DNA of 64,000 nucleotides from Zoroaster sp. YZ-2022 (lineage: Eukaryota; Echinodermata; Asteroidea; Forcipulatida; Zoroasteridae): the NCBI GenBank assembly GCA_029582265.1, contig JAQQFT010000023.1, positions 4,561,688 to 4,625,687 of the forward strand. The letters run 5' to 3'. The notes beneath the pieces are model-generated. The model saw only the letters and a program-made list of their open reading frames with translations. It was not told where the DNA came from and did no database searches. The translations under genes were made by a program, and so were the position numbers. This document shows, piece by piece, positions 46,284 through 58,800 of this stretch (position 1 is the first letter of the stretch; each line of letters opens with the position of its first letter).

Positions 46284-46750
46284 AGTAGTATGTTAAATGC
46301 CGTATGGGGACAAATGTATAAAACTGAGAAAGAATCGAGACGGATACCAATTATTTAATGAGGATGACATCATAACAGAATTTGTGACGCCATAGAAAAT
46401 TAAAAAGTGACATATAAAATGAAAAACTAAATAAGATTATCTCTGATTATAAAGATGCAATGAAAAAGATTAGAGTAACTGTGCCTATGAGTGGCTTTTA
46501 GTTGGTAAAATAATCATAAAAGCCACTCGCAAGGCAGTTACTGTATTCTTTATTTCATATTTTGTCGCCATCTTTATTATACTCAGAGATAATCTTATTT
46601 AGTTTTCATTTTTATATGTCCACTTTTTTATTTTCATGACGCACCAATTCTTTTATGATGTCATACCTCATTAAATAATTGGGCGCTTTACACGCCTCCA
46701 TTCTTTTCTCAGTTTTACATTTGTCCCCATACGGCATTTAACATACTACT
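46284..46750. mobile_element. Foldback element, ~467 bp long inverted repeat
   Basis: The left arm starts AGTAGTATGTTAAATGCCG and continues with TATGGGGACAAATG, AACTGAGAAAGAAT and ATTATTTAATGAGG. The right arm is its reverse complement and ends CGGCATTTAACATACTACT at 46750. Pairing continues, with mismatches, to a central stem GAGTGGCTTTTA / TAAAAGCCACTC near 46483-46528. There is almost no unpaired centre. It has no coding capacity. Flanking bases do not show an obvious target duplication. Confidence 0.85.
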
Positions 46751-48194
46751 GGAGGGCACTGTATGATTTGGGTGTAATGAGCTTTGCGTTATTTACTTTT
46801 TTTGGCAATGTCAGCAAAACCATCATCGAAATTTATGCATAGTCCCACCTTTTCTTGAAAATGACAGCACACCAGGTGCTTGAATTTGATAGACCTTCCT
46901 GTGTTATCTAATCATACACTCGATATGGTTAGATGGGGTGCAGGTCAACTCTGTCCAAGTGAAACTCTGTCCAGATGGTACAACGCAGCCAATTAAAGTA
47001 AACATAGGCTGTATTCTTGGCTCAAGAGGGTGCTGTAATGTTTTTGGACCAACACTAACCGAGTTGGACCGAGTTGACCTGGGACAGAGTTGACTGAAAC
47101 CTTAGATGGCACTGAAATGTTAAAATGCTCTTTTGATAGATCAAAAGATGATGTGTTAGAGGATGCCAATTGTCGTAGAGCAAGTGACATCCTCATCATT
47201 CATTCACTGATATGGTAAAAGTCACAAGTTGGTGAATTCTGCATTTATACTCCACACTTTTTGGGACAAACTTTGTGATTTTATTCATGTCTTTTCTTAT
47301 AGTAAAATCAGATATTCAAATATGCTATTATGAATTTCGTTAGAAAGGCAATTGGTAAAACCCAGATTCCTGGATCTATGTCAACGTAAGTCGGACCTTA
47401 CTAGATCCATCCTACATAAAGAAGCCCATTTCACCTGCAATATTTGGCAAATTAAGTTAATTAGGCCACATTCAAACGGAAGGTAATTCTTGAAATTACT
47501 TGAACAGTTAATATTCTTTGAAATGCCATTCCATCCATCATTCCTTTGAAAGAAAAACATTTTCTTCTGAGGATCCAGGAAAGTCTGACTAGGTCTGAGG
47601 ATCCGACTTTCAGTTTCACCAACACCCTTTGAAAAAATCATAAAAGTAGGCCTAGGGCCTACATTCAGAAGTATGCAAAACATGTTTGGCTCTTTCTAAT
47701 CAGACTAGCAATTGGAAGTTATGTGAAAGTTTTTCAGCTACGCCTTAGTTAAGGCTACCTGAAGTTCTGCTTATTTGATGACCTTGGTGGTGTGTGACAA
47801 ACTCTTCTTCACTTTCTTCTGATGTGGATGAGGAGGACTGGTCATCGGATATTTGAACCACTATCCGCATATATTCATTAATAATTTCAGCCATCCATGG
47901 CTAGCGGTCGACTGTCAGCTGTAAAACAGCTAAGTGAGCCGCCACTGTTGCCACTCTGAAAAAAATTCCAAGATGACCACTTGAAAATTCCCAAGATTTC
48001 CCAAGATGACAAATCAATACAAAACCCTTCTGATCTCAGTCATTTGCATATATTCATCGAAGATAACTACCTAAATAGATGTGGAAGGGCACCCATTTCT
48101 TCATCGATCGCTAAATCATGAGTCATGGAGACAGGGTCTATCCATCCTTAACTGCTGTATCTACATACCGCTGGTGGCAACGCCCATACTTACA
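46751..48194. other. Intergenic DNA with scattered repeat words
   Basis: No gene is recognised. A short patch near 46940-47100 carries repeated GTCAACTCTGTCC, ACAGAGTTGAC and GACCGAGTTG words like those at 19.7-20.7 kb. GTGAGCCGCCACTG at 47934-47947 resembles a hAT right terminus, but its partner is not found. The minus frame 47683-47381 (100 codons) is not recognised. Confidence 0.4.
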
Positions 48195-49990
48195 TCATTG
48201 ATCAGACACTTGATGGGGTCCATGGTAGCATTTGCACTTTGACGAAATGGCCTGTTTATAGAAGCCTGTTTGCAACAGTTCTAGTGTGCAATCTGTTTGT
48301 TTGCTTTGTTTCACAAGATTCAGTTGTGAAAACACCCTTTCCACGCATGCTGATGAATGGCACGAGAGTCCACACATGAATTGGACAGCAGACCAAACAC
48401 TGATTATTTCATCCTTTTTCAGCTGACATCCCAGAATGAATGGAGTATATTATCCTTTTTGTTAGCATTTCCTTGGCAAGGGCACCCATTACGAGTCATC
48501 CAAGTTTTCCTATCAACAAGTGAACCCAAAAAGTTAGATAGACTTCGCCTTCCCGTAGAGATATCAGATGGATCAAGGGGGGCATTGTGCAAAGACACTT
48601 TTGTTAAAAGGAACTTTCTGATTTGTTACAAAGATACAAGAACATCATGCAGTCCAATCAACCCGCTTTTTTTTCCCCCAAGTTCTGCTTCAAGGGGCTT
48701 AAATTTCGCCACCCAGATTGATGTCTTTCCATTGTTTCGGGTGTCTTGGGTTTGATGGTCGATATCAGATAGTTCTTGTTGTCATAACATCATCCTTAAT
48801 GAACATTGCAGGATTTTCGATATTCTCCAGAGATTCTACTGTGCATTTTGCTTAGTCTGAATTGCTCAAGAAATTCACATTTCATGGATCTACTTTCAGA
48901 ACATAGTTGAGAAATAACAAATGTGCTTTGTTCCAGGGGTTGTCATTGTTTGAGATGTTTTGCAGCTCCATCAATTTGTTTTCTGTAATTTGGCTCTGGA
49001 AGAACAATCTCAATACATCCCATTTTTCCCTAAGACTCTGAAATTCCTTGGACAACCAAGGTTTGTGAGAGTTTAAGCATTTGGTGTTGGTGCTTGTATT
49101 GCTTCGGATTGCACGGAATTATGTTGACGCTTGCTACCGAAAGCAAAGTAGCAGCAGACATCTTTTAAGAATACTTAGCCACGATGGAGGCAGTTACTTG
49201 CATGATTGCACATAATGAAAAGAATGACAAATGCATCCAAAAAATGAAGATGCCTGGAAATCTTTCTTCAAAGGGCTTGAAAACCCCCGTGAGAACCCAT
49301 CATTGTAGAGAAGTATCTGAAAAGCAATCATATTGTTAAAAGGAATCCCCTTTTTCCCAAAGAGATTTGACTGTTTGTAGAGTCCCGCTGCAGTAGCATC
49401 GCCTAAAATCAACTGTGTCCAAAACATCAACAGTTTCACGCTTGTCCTCATCGTATCTTACCACCACAGCTAGTACCTGACAACTGAACATGGGTGCTTT
49501 CATCTATCAACAAAGAGAACTTCTGTTTTTTCAGATCTCTGTGATACTCAGACGCTCCTCCGTGCATACCCTCTTTCATAACGTAAAGGCTTTTTTTGCT
49601 TTAGGGACATGTTTTGAGCTGTCTTTCTATCTGGAAACATCTGTTTGAGGTTTCTACAAGATGGTCTGCCGCATAAAGGGATGGGTGTTCGCCATAAAGC
49701 CTGTAAGGAGAAGTTCAGCCCTTGCAACCTTTTTCTTTTATCTGGCTCTGCTCTCTTTCTGAAGAAAGTATTAATATACAGTTTTCGTTTTGCTGTGAAG
49801 TTGCTCTTGTGTTTTGTGAATCTTTGTGATTTAGCAGTGATCGCTTGTTGGGGTTCCTGAATTTAGTGTCACACACCTTGCAAACGGCTCCATACTTATC
49901 TGATGGATCACCGGAGAGCCAGTCTTTAGTTCCTTTCCCCCCCATTCCGTATTGAATGGTTGGTTGACCATTTTCAATCTTTTTTTTTGG
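48195..49990 (-). pseudogene. hAT-family transposase relic with N-terminal zinc finger
   Basis: The minus strand carries, in order, the parts of a hAT transposase. Near 49940-49820 is a zinc-finger start (WLSGDPSDKYGAVCKVC, then a histidine about 15 residues later), BED/TTF-like. Near 49660 is HPSLYAADHLVE. Near 49520 is KFSLLIDESTH, the first catalytic aspartate in its usual DEST setting. Near 49440-49200 come LLMFWTQLILGDATAAGLYK, KKGIPFNNMIAF and FFGCICHSF, matching the block before the CxxH motif. Near 48355-48300 is SSACVERVFSQLNLVK, the C-terminal dimerisation region. Several single-base frame changes interrupt it. Sequence quality falls at its upstream end, so some breaks may be artefacts. 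Confidence 0.8.
49825..49990 (-). pseudogene. BED/TTF-like zinc finger of the hAT transposase
   Basis: In the frame 49945-49715 the sequence SDKYGAVCKVCDTKF is followed by RSLLNHKDSQ, giving C-x2-C...H spacing like DNA-binding fingers at the N-terminus of hAT proteins. A preceding segment in another frame (NQPFNTEW) suits the usual lead-in before the finger. It probably bound the element's ends. The second histidine is lost in the frame break. Confidence 0.6.
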
Positions 49991-52315
49991 GGGGGGTTAA
50001 AGCAGAAGATCCAATACACTTCAGATTTAAAGGGTCTGATTTTACGTCCCATGTTTCCAAAACTGTTTTTTTTAAAACCCAAACTTAAAAACATACCGTT
50101 TAAAAGGGCGGTTTTTGTAGCTTGATCCGCCACGATCTTGACAAAAATTAATGAAGGAACGGTCAACTCAAAAAAAACAAATAGACAGAGCCGGTCAACA
50201 AGAGTATGCTCAAAAGGAAGGGGAAACTAGAAATTGTCTACCCCATGGTTGTACTGAAAAACAGGTACACCAATCCCCGACTCCCCGCAACACCAAAGTG
50301 CCCCGGGCTTTTTGGTATGGGGGCCCCCCATTTAAGTTTTTATTTTTAAAATAAAATTTATAAAACATTATTAAAAATATGTTTAAACAAAGGTTCAAAT
50401 TTGATTTTTTTTTTTTTCTTTTTTTTCCCAAGATCCGGGGGTATAAAATCAAATCTGGGAAAAATTTCCCCAGGGGAACGTTGGGGCGGCGGTCACGGAA
50501 AAAAACTACAGCCAAAATAGGACGGAAAACATTCATACTGACGCGCGATTGTCCGCGATTGATTAATCTGCCAACGCAAGGAGGCGCATTTTTTTCCCCG
50601 TTACAGGTTTCAGGCGGGGGGAGAGGGGTTTTTGGGGAAAAAAAGAGTAGTGAATCCGTGACATAGCGTCCCTTTGGGAAAGAAAAACATTCCCATTGAA
50701 CAGGTGGCACGTTTGGGGTTTAAAAGGGGAAAAGGCCAACCCCCCCTGTTGGCAGGTCCCCCTTTTGGTGTCTTTTTATCTTGTCTGGTTTGCCGATCAA
50801 AAAAACCCAAATAACATATTTTTTTTTGATTAAGTGTGGACATGAAATGACAGAACCAAAAAAGCTATACTGACAAGACTTAACAACAACCGCTTTCCCT
50901 TTTAAAGAAAAAAATTCTTTTCCATTAAAAGAATGCAGGTTTTTTTATTTATTCTTTGCCCAGTTTCTTCGGCGTGACCATTTCCAAAGTAAATCCCCCA
51001 AAATTTTTAATTTTTTATTTGTTCATTTTTTCATTATCTCTTCTATTCTTCCATAAACCCCAAACCAAAAACCCTTTGATTTTTTGATTTATTTAGACCC
51101 ATCCCCTTTCATTAAATGTAAAAAATTTTTCATAAAGAACCTGAAATTTTCATCCAGAAAAAAATGTTGGTATTAAAGGTAAAACAGTTTTCCCTTCCTA
51201 TTGAAATCCCCCCAAAAATTTTATTTTAAATTTAAATTTCCAAACCCTCTACAAAAACGTATACAATAATGGAGAAAAAGGACAGCCCTGTTACCCCCCG
51301 TGACGGGAAAAGGTTAAAGGAAATTTTTAAAGTTTAGAAATCAGGACATATACAAAATTTTTAACAATTAGAAACCAGGGGGAACCCCATTTGCCCATCA
51401 TCCATTATGTATTCCACAAACACAAAAAGGGTTTTTTGGTTTAACCAATCATGGGAGCCCTTTTTTATTGAAATTAACAAATTTATTGTATCCCAAACAA
51501 CCTTTGGGTTTTCTTTAATGTTTCCCAAGTTTGACTTTTTAAAAAGGGGGATTAGTTTCGTAACCTTTTGTGAGAATGTTGTTGTTGTTGTTGTTTTTGT
51601 TGTTGTTGTTGTTGTTTTTGTTGTTGTTGTTAAAGTTAGAATCGGCACAAAATTTTGGGCCTGTTTTTTAAACCCAAACAATGCCCGTATGGCCATTTTT
51701 TTGTATTGTAATTTTAAAGGGAGCATTTTTTTCCTAAAAATCCATCAAAAAAAATAGGGGAGACAGGATGTTAAGAGTAAGGCCAAAACAGGGGAACAAT
51801 TTAAAAATCCAGCTCAAGACAAGCCGTTGTAAAGACAGGGTTAACAATAGGGGGTTTGTTTAGGGGAAGGCACTTGGGGGGGGAAAGCACCTTTTTTTTT
51901 TTCCCTTTTTAATTAAAAAAAAAAACAATGAATTTTTTTCAAAAACAAAAACAACAATGTAAGAGCAATATTTAAAGGGATTATGATATAAAAGTAATTT
52001 TTTGAATTATGAACAAATTATGAATATCTTATAAACTTACCAATCAATAATTATATACCTTTTACAATAAAAAAAATGAATATTATTTTTAAAAAAAAAA
52101 TTAGGAAAGGGGGGTTTTTAAAGGGTTTTTACCTTCCCTTTTTTTAAAATTTAAGGCATTTTTTTCAACTTTTTAAATAATGGGGAGAGAAGGGGTATAC
52201 CCGGGACTTTATTTTTTTATCGAATAAGAGTTCTTAAAAAATTTAAAAAAATTTCCTTTGTTGGCTGGGAGGAGGGGGAGGGAAAATTTGACCCCCATTT
52301 TTTTAGAAATAAAAT
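49991..52315. other. Second homopolymer-inflated stretch up to the gap
   Basis: Long runs of each base dominate (for example TTTTTTTTTGGGGGGGG near 49981). This is like the 26.6-36.5 kb domain and directly precedes an N gap. Open frames here (for example 50210-50710 minus, 166 codons) are rich in PPP, KKK and FFF words produced by the runs and are not called. A (GTT)n microsatellite lies at 51578-51631. Confidence 0.6.
51578..51631. repeat. (GTT)n microsatellite
   Basis: GTT units with two TTTTT interruptions. Poly-Val or poly-Thr frames over it are artefacts. Confidence 0.95.
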
Positions 52316-52815
52316 NNNNNNNNNNNNNNNNNNNNNNNNNNNNNNNNNNNNNNNNNNNNNNNNNNNNNNNNNNNNNNNNNNNNNNNNNNNNNNNNNNNNN
52401 NNNNNNNNNNNNNNNNNNNNNNNNNNNNNNNNNNNNNNNNNNNNNNNNNNNNNNNNNNNNNNNNNNNNNNNNNNNNNNNNNNNNNNNNNNNNNNNNNNNN
52501 NNNNNNNNNNNNNNNNNNNNNNNNNNNNNNNNNNNNNNNNNNNNNNNNNNNNNNNNNNNNNNNNNNNNNNNNNNNNNNNNNNNNNNNNNNNNNNNNNNNN
52601 NNNNNNNNNNNNNNNNNNNNNNNNNNNNNNNNNNNNNNNNNNNNNNNNNNNNNNNNNNNNNNNNNNNNNNNNNNNNNNNNNNNNNNNNNNNNNNNNNNNN
52701 NNNNNNNNNNNNNNNNNNNNNNNNNNNNNNNNNNNNNNNNNNNNNNNNNNNNNNNNNNNNNNNNNNNNNNNNNNNNNNNNNNNNNNNNNNNNNNNNNNNN
52801 NNNNNNNNNNNNNNN
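52316..52815. other. Assembly gap, exactly 500 N
   Basis: Five hundred N bases, a placeholder of the same length as the first gap. It separates low-quality sequence from the 231-bp satellite, so the true distance and the left boundary of the array are unknown. Confidence 0.99.
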
Positions 52816-55800
52816 TAAAATTGAAAAGTTATTCCAACCCAGAACCTTAGAAATGTTTCTTTCTGTAACAGTGTACAGTGCTGTATTCTTTTCTGTGAAG
52901 CCGCATGCAAGTTGACCGTATTTTACAGGGGGCTATGGGGCCATGGAGGCCGTTAAAGGTATGAAGACTTTATACCAATACAAAGCTTTTGTGTTTTCGA
53001 GAGGGAGAACCCTAAGCTTTTAATTTAGATATCAATTTTATCTGCCTCCTTAAAACTTGAACAGTTATTCCCAACCTTAGAAATGTTTCTTTCGTAACAG
53101 TGTACAGTGCTGTATTGTTTCTGTGAAACCGCATGCAAGTTGACCGTATTTTACAGGGGGCTAAGTGTCCATGAAGGCCGTTAAAGGTAAGAAGACATTA
53201 TCCAAATTCAATGATTTTGTGTTTTTCCGAGAGGAGAACCTAAGCTTTAATTTAGATATCAATTTTATCTGCCTCCCTCAAAACTTGAAAAGTTATTCCC
53301 AACCTTAGAAATGTTTCTTTCTGTAACAGTGTACAGTGCTGTATTGTTTTCTGTGAAACCGCATGCAAGTTGACCGTATTTTACAGGGGGGCTAAGTGTC
53401 CATGGAGGCCGTTTAAGGTATGAAGACATTATCCAAATTCAAAGATTTTGTGTTTTCCGAGAGGGGAGAACCTAAGCTTTAATTTAGATATCAGTTTTAT
53501 CTGAATCCCTCAAAAACTTGAAAAGTTATTCCCAACCTTAGAAATGTTTCTTTCGTAACAGTGTACAGTGCTGTATTGTTTTCTGTGAAACCGCATGCAA
53601 GTTGACCGTATTTTACAGGGGGCTAAGTGTCCATGGTTGCCGTTTAAGGGATGTAGTCATTATCCAAATTCAAAGTTTTTTGTGTTTTCCGAGAGGGGAG
53701 AACCTAAGCTTTAATTTAGATATCAATTTATCTGCCTCCCTTAAAACTTGAAAAGTTATTCCCACATCCTTAGAAATGTTTCTTTCGTAACAGTGTACAG
53801 TGCTGTATTGTTTTCTGTGAAACCGCATGCAAGTTGACCGTATTTTACAGGGGCTAAGTGTCCATGGAGGCCGTTTAAGGTATGAAGACATTATCCAAAT
53901 TCAAAGATTTTGTGTTTTTCCGAGAGGGAGAACCTAAGCTTTAATTTAGATATAAATTTATCTGCCTCCCTTAAAAACTTGAAAAGTTATTCCCAATCTT
54001 AGAAATGTTTCTTTCGTAACAGTGTACAGTGCTGTATTGTTTTCTGTGAAACCGCATGCAAGTTGACCGTATTTTACAGGGGGCTAAGTGTCCATGGAGG
54101 CCGTTTAAGGTATGAAGACAATATCCAAATTCAAAGATTTTGTGTTTTTCCGAGAGGGGAGAACCTAAGCTTTAATTTAGATATCAATTTTATCTGTCTC
54201 CCTTAAAAACTTGAAAAGTTATTCCCAACCTTAGAAATGTTTCTTTCGTAACATGTACAGTGCTGTATTGTTTTCTATGAAACCGCATGCAAGTTGACCG
54301 TATTTTACAGTGGGCTAAGTGTCCATGGAGGCCGTTTAAGGTATGAAGACATTATCCAAATTCAAAGATTTTGTGTTTTTCCGAGAGGGGAGAACCTAAG
54401 CTTTAATTTAGATATAAATTTATCGGCCTCCGTTAAAAACTTGAAAAGTTATTCCCAATCTTAGAAATGTTTCTTTCGTAACAGTGTACAGTGCTGTATT
54501 GTTTTCTGTGAAACCGCATGCAAGTTGACCGTATTTTACAGGGGTCTAAGTGTCCATGGAGGCCGTTTAAGGTATGAAGACATTATTCAAATTCAAAGAT
54601 TTTGTGTTTTCCGAGAGGGAGAACCCTAAGCTTTAATTTAGATATAAATTTATCGGTCTCCCTTGAAAAAACTCTGAAAAGTTATTCCCAATCTTAGAAA
54701 TGTTTCTTTCGTAACAGTGTACAGTGCTGTATTGTTTTCTGTGAAACCGCATGCAAGTTGACCGTATTTTACAGGGAGCTAAGTGTCCATGGAGGCCGTT
54801 TAAGGTATGAAGACATTATCCAAATTCAAAGATTTTGTGTTTTTCCGAGAGGGGAGAACCTAAGCTTTAATTTAGATATCAATTTTATCTGCCTCCATCT
54901 AAAAATTGAAAAGTTATTCCCAACCTTAGAAATGTTTCTTTCGTAACAGTGTACAGTGCTGTATTGTTTTCTGTGAAACCGCATGCAAGTTGACCGTATT
55001 TTACAGGGGGCTAAGTGTCCATGGAGGCCGTTTAAGGTATGAAGACATTATCCAAATTCAAAGATTTTGTGTTTTCCGAGAGAGGAGAACCTAAGCTTTA
55101 ATTTATATATCAATATTATCTGCCTCCCTCAAAAACTTGAAAAGTTATTCCCAACCTTAGAAATGTTTCTTTCGTAACAGTGTACAGTGCTGTATTGTTT
55201 TCTGTGAAACCGCATGCAAGTTGACCGTATTTTACAGGTGGCTAAGTGTCCATGGAGGCCGTTTAAGGTATGAAGACATTATCCAAATTCAAAGATTTTG
55301 TGTTTTTCCGAGAGGGGAGAACCTAAGCTTTAATTTAGATATCAATGTTATCTGCCTCCCTTAAAAACTTGAAAAGTTATTCCCAACCTTAGAAATGTTT
55401 CTTTCGTAACAGTGTACAGTGCTGTATTGTTTTCTGTGAAACCGCATGCAAGTTGACCGTATTTTACAGGGGGCTAAGTGTCCATGGAGGCCGTTTAAGT
55501 ATGAAGACATTATCCAAATTCAAAGATTTTGTGTTTTTCCGAGAGGGGAGAACCTAAGCTTTAATTTAGATATCAATTTTATCTGCCTCCCTCAAAAACT
55601 TGAACAGTTATTCCCAACCTTAGAAATGTTTCTTTCGTAACAGTGTACAGTGCTGTATTGTTTTCTGTGAAACCGCATGCAAGTTGACCGTATTTTACAG
55701 GGGGCTAAGTGTCCATGGAGGCCGTTTAAGGTATGAAGACATTATCCAAATTCAAAGATTTTGTGTTTTTCCGAGAGGGGAGAACCTAAGCTTTAATTTA

Positions 55801-58800
55801 GATATCAATTTTATCTGCCTCCCTCAAAAACTTGAAAAGTTATTCCCAACCTTAGAAATGTTTCTTTCGTAACAGTGTACAGTGCTGTATTGTTTCTGTG
55901 AAACCGCATGCAAGTTGACCGTATTTTACAGGGGCTAAGTGTCCATGGAGGCCGTTTAAGGTATGAAGACATTTTCCAAATTCAAAGATTTTGTGTTTTT
56001 CCGAGAGGAGAACCTAAGCTTTAATTTAGATATCAATTTATCTGCCTCCTTAAAAACTTGAAAAGTTATTCCCAACCTTAGAAATGTTTCTTTCGTAACA
56101 GTGTACAGTGCTGTATTGTTTTCTGTGAAACCGCATGCAAGTTGACCGTATTTTACAGGGGCTAAGTGTCCATGGAGGCCGTTTAAGGTATGAAGACATT
56201 ATCCAAATTCAAAGATTTTTGTGTTTTTCCGAGAGGAGAACCTAAGCTTTAATTTGAGATATCAATTTATCTGCCTCCTTGAAAACTTGAAAGTTATTCC
56301 CAACCTTAGAAATGTTTCTTTCGTAACAGTGTACAGTGCTGTATTGTTTTCTGTGAAACCGCATGCAAGTTGACCCGTATTTTACAGGGGCTAAGTGTGC
56401 ATGGAGGCCGTTTAAGGTATGAAGAAATTGTCTAAATTCAAAAGTCATGTGATTTCCTGAAAGAGGAGAACCTAAGCTTTAATTTAGATATCAATTTTAT
56501 CTGCCTCCCTTAAAAACTTGAAAAGTTATTCCCAACCTTAGAAATGTTTCTTTCGTAACAGTGTACAGTGCTGTATTGTTTTCTGTGAAACCGCATGCAA
56601 GTTGACCGTATTTTACATGGGGCTAAGTGTCCATGGAGGCCGTTTAAGGTATGAAGACATTATCCAAATTCAAAGATTTTGTGTTTTTCCGAGAGGGAGA
56701 ACCTAAGCTTTAATTTAGATATCAATTTTATCTGCCTCCCTCAAAAACTTGAAAAGTTATTCCCAACCTTAGAAATGTTTCTTTCGTAACAGTGTACAGT
56801 GCTGTATTGTTTTCTGTGAAACCGCATGCAAGTTGACCGTATTTTACAGGGGGCTAAGTGTCCATGGAGGCCGTTTAAGGTATGAAGACATTATCCAAAA
56901 TTCAAAGATTTTGTGTTTTTCGAGAGGAGAACCTAAGCTTTAATTTAGATATCAATTTTATCTGCCTCCCTAAAAACTTGAAAAGTTATTCCCAACCTTA
57001 GAAATGTTTCTTTCGTAACAGTGTACAGTGCTGTATTGTTTTCTGTGAAACCGCATGCAAGTTGACCGTATTTTACAGGGGCTAAGTGTCCATGGAGGCC
57101 GTTTAAGGTATGAAGACATTATCCAAATTCAAAGATTTTGTGTTTTCCGAGAGAGGAGAACCTAAGCTTTAATTTAGATATCAATTTTATCTGTCTCCTT
57201 AAAAACTTGAAAAGTTATTCCCAACCTTAGAAATGTTTCTTTCGTAACAGTGTACAGTGCTGTATTGTTTTCTGTGAAACCGCATGCAAGTTGACCTTAT
57301 TTTACAGGGGCTAAGTGTCCATGGAGGCCGTTTAAGGTATGAATAGATTATCCAAATTCAAAGATTGTGTGTTTTTCCGAGAGGGAGAACCTAAGCTTTA
57401 ATTTAGATATCAATTTATCTGCCTCCTTAAAAACTTGAAAAGTTATTCCCAACCTTAGAAATGTTTCTTTCGTAACAGTGTACAGTGCTGTATTGTTTTC
57501 TGTGAAACGCATGCAAGTTGACCGTATTTTACAGGGGGATAAGTGTCCATGGAGGCCGTTTAAGGTATGAAGACATTATCCAAATTTCAAATAATTTGTT
57601 TTTTTCCGAGATGGGAGAACATAATCTTTTATTTAGATATTAATTTTATCTGTCTCCCTTAAAACTTGAAAAGTTATTCCCAAACTTAGCAATGTTTCTT
57701 TCGTAACATTGTACAGTGCTGTTTTGTTTTCGTTGCAACCGCATGCAAGTTGACCGTATTTTACAGGGGCCTAAGTGTCCATGGAGGCCGTTTAAGGTAT
57801 GAAGACATTATCCAAATACAAAGATTTTGTGTTTTTCCGAGAGGAGAACCTAAGCTTTAATTTAGATATCAATTTTATCTGTCTCCTTAAAAACTTGAAA
57901 AGTTATTCCCAACCTTAGAAATGTTTCTTTCGTAACAGTGTACAGTGCTGTATTGTTTTCTGTGAAACCGCATGCAAGTTGACCGTATTTTACAGGGGGC
58001 TAAGTGTCCATGGAGGCCGTTTAAGGTATGAAGACATTATCCAAATTCAAAGATTTTGTGTTTTTCCGAGAAACCTAAGCTTTAATTTAGATATCAATTT
58101 ATCTGCCTCCCTTAAAAACTTGAAAAGTTATTCCCAACCTTAGAAATGTTTCTTTCGTAACAGTGTACAGTGCTGTATTGTTTTCTGTGAAACCGCATGC
58201 AAGTTGACCGTATTTTACAGGGCTAAGTGTCCATGGAGGCCGTTTAAGGTATGAAGACATTATCCAAATTCAAAGATTTTGTGTTTTTCCGAGAGGAGAA
58301 CCTAAGCTTTAATTTAGATATCAATTTATCTGCCTCCTTAAAAACTTGAAAAGTTATTCCCAACCTTAGAAATGTTTCTTTCGTAACAGTGTACAGTGCT
58401 GTATTGTTTTCTGTGAAACCGCATGCAAGTTGACCGTATTTTACAGGGGCTAAGTGTCCATGGAGGCCGTTTAAGGTATGAAGACATTATCCAAATTCAA
58501 AGATTTTGTGTTTTCCGAGAGGGAGAACCTAAGCTTTAATTTAGATATCAATTTTATCTGCCTCCCTTAAAAACTTGAAAAGTTATTCCCAACCTTAGAA
58601 ATGTTTCTTTCGTAACAGTGTACAGTGCTGTATTGTTTTCTGTGAAACCGCATGCAAGTTGACCGTATTTTACAGGGGCTAAGTGTCCATGGAGGCCGTT
58701 TAAGGTATGAAGACATTATCCAAATTCAAAGATTTTGTGTTTTTCCGAGAGGAGAACCTAAGCTTTAATTTATATATCAATTTTATCTGCCTCCTCAAAA

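Noticed and set aside
47930..47947. hAT terminus paired with the transposase at 48.2-50.0 kb
   Set aside because: GAGCCGCCACTG is oriented as the right end of an element lying to its left, so it cannot be the lower end of this transposon. No partner was found.
50210..50710. 166-codon minus frame
   Set aside because: It lies in homopolymer-inflated sequence, its composition tracks the runs, and no domain is recognisable.
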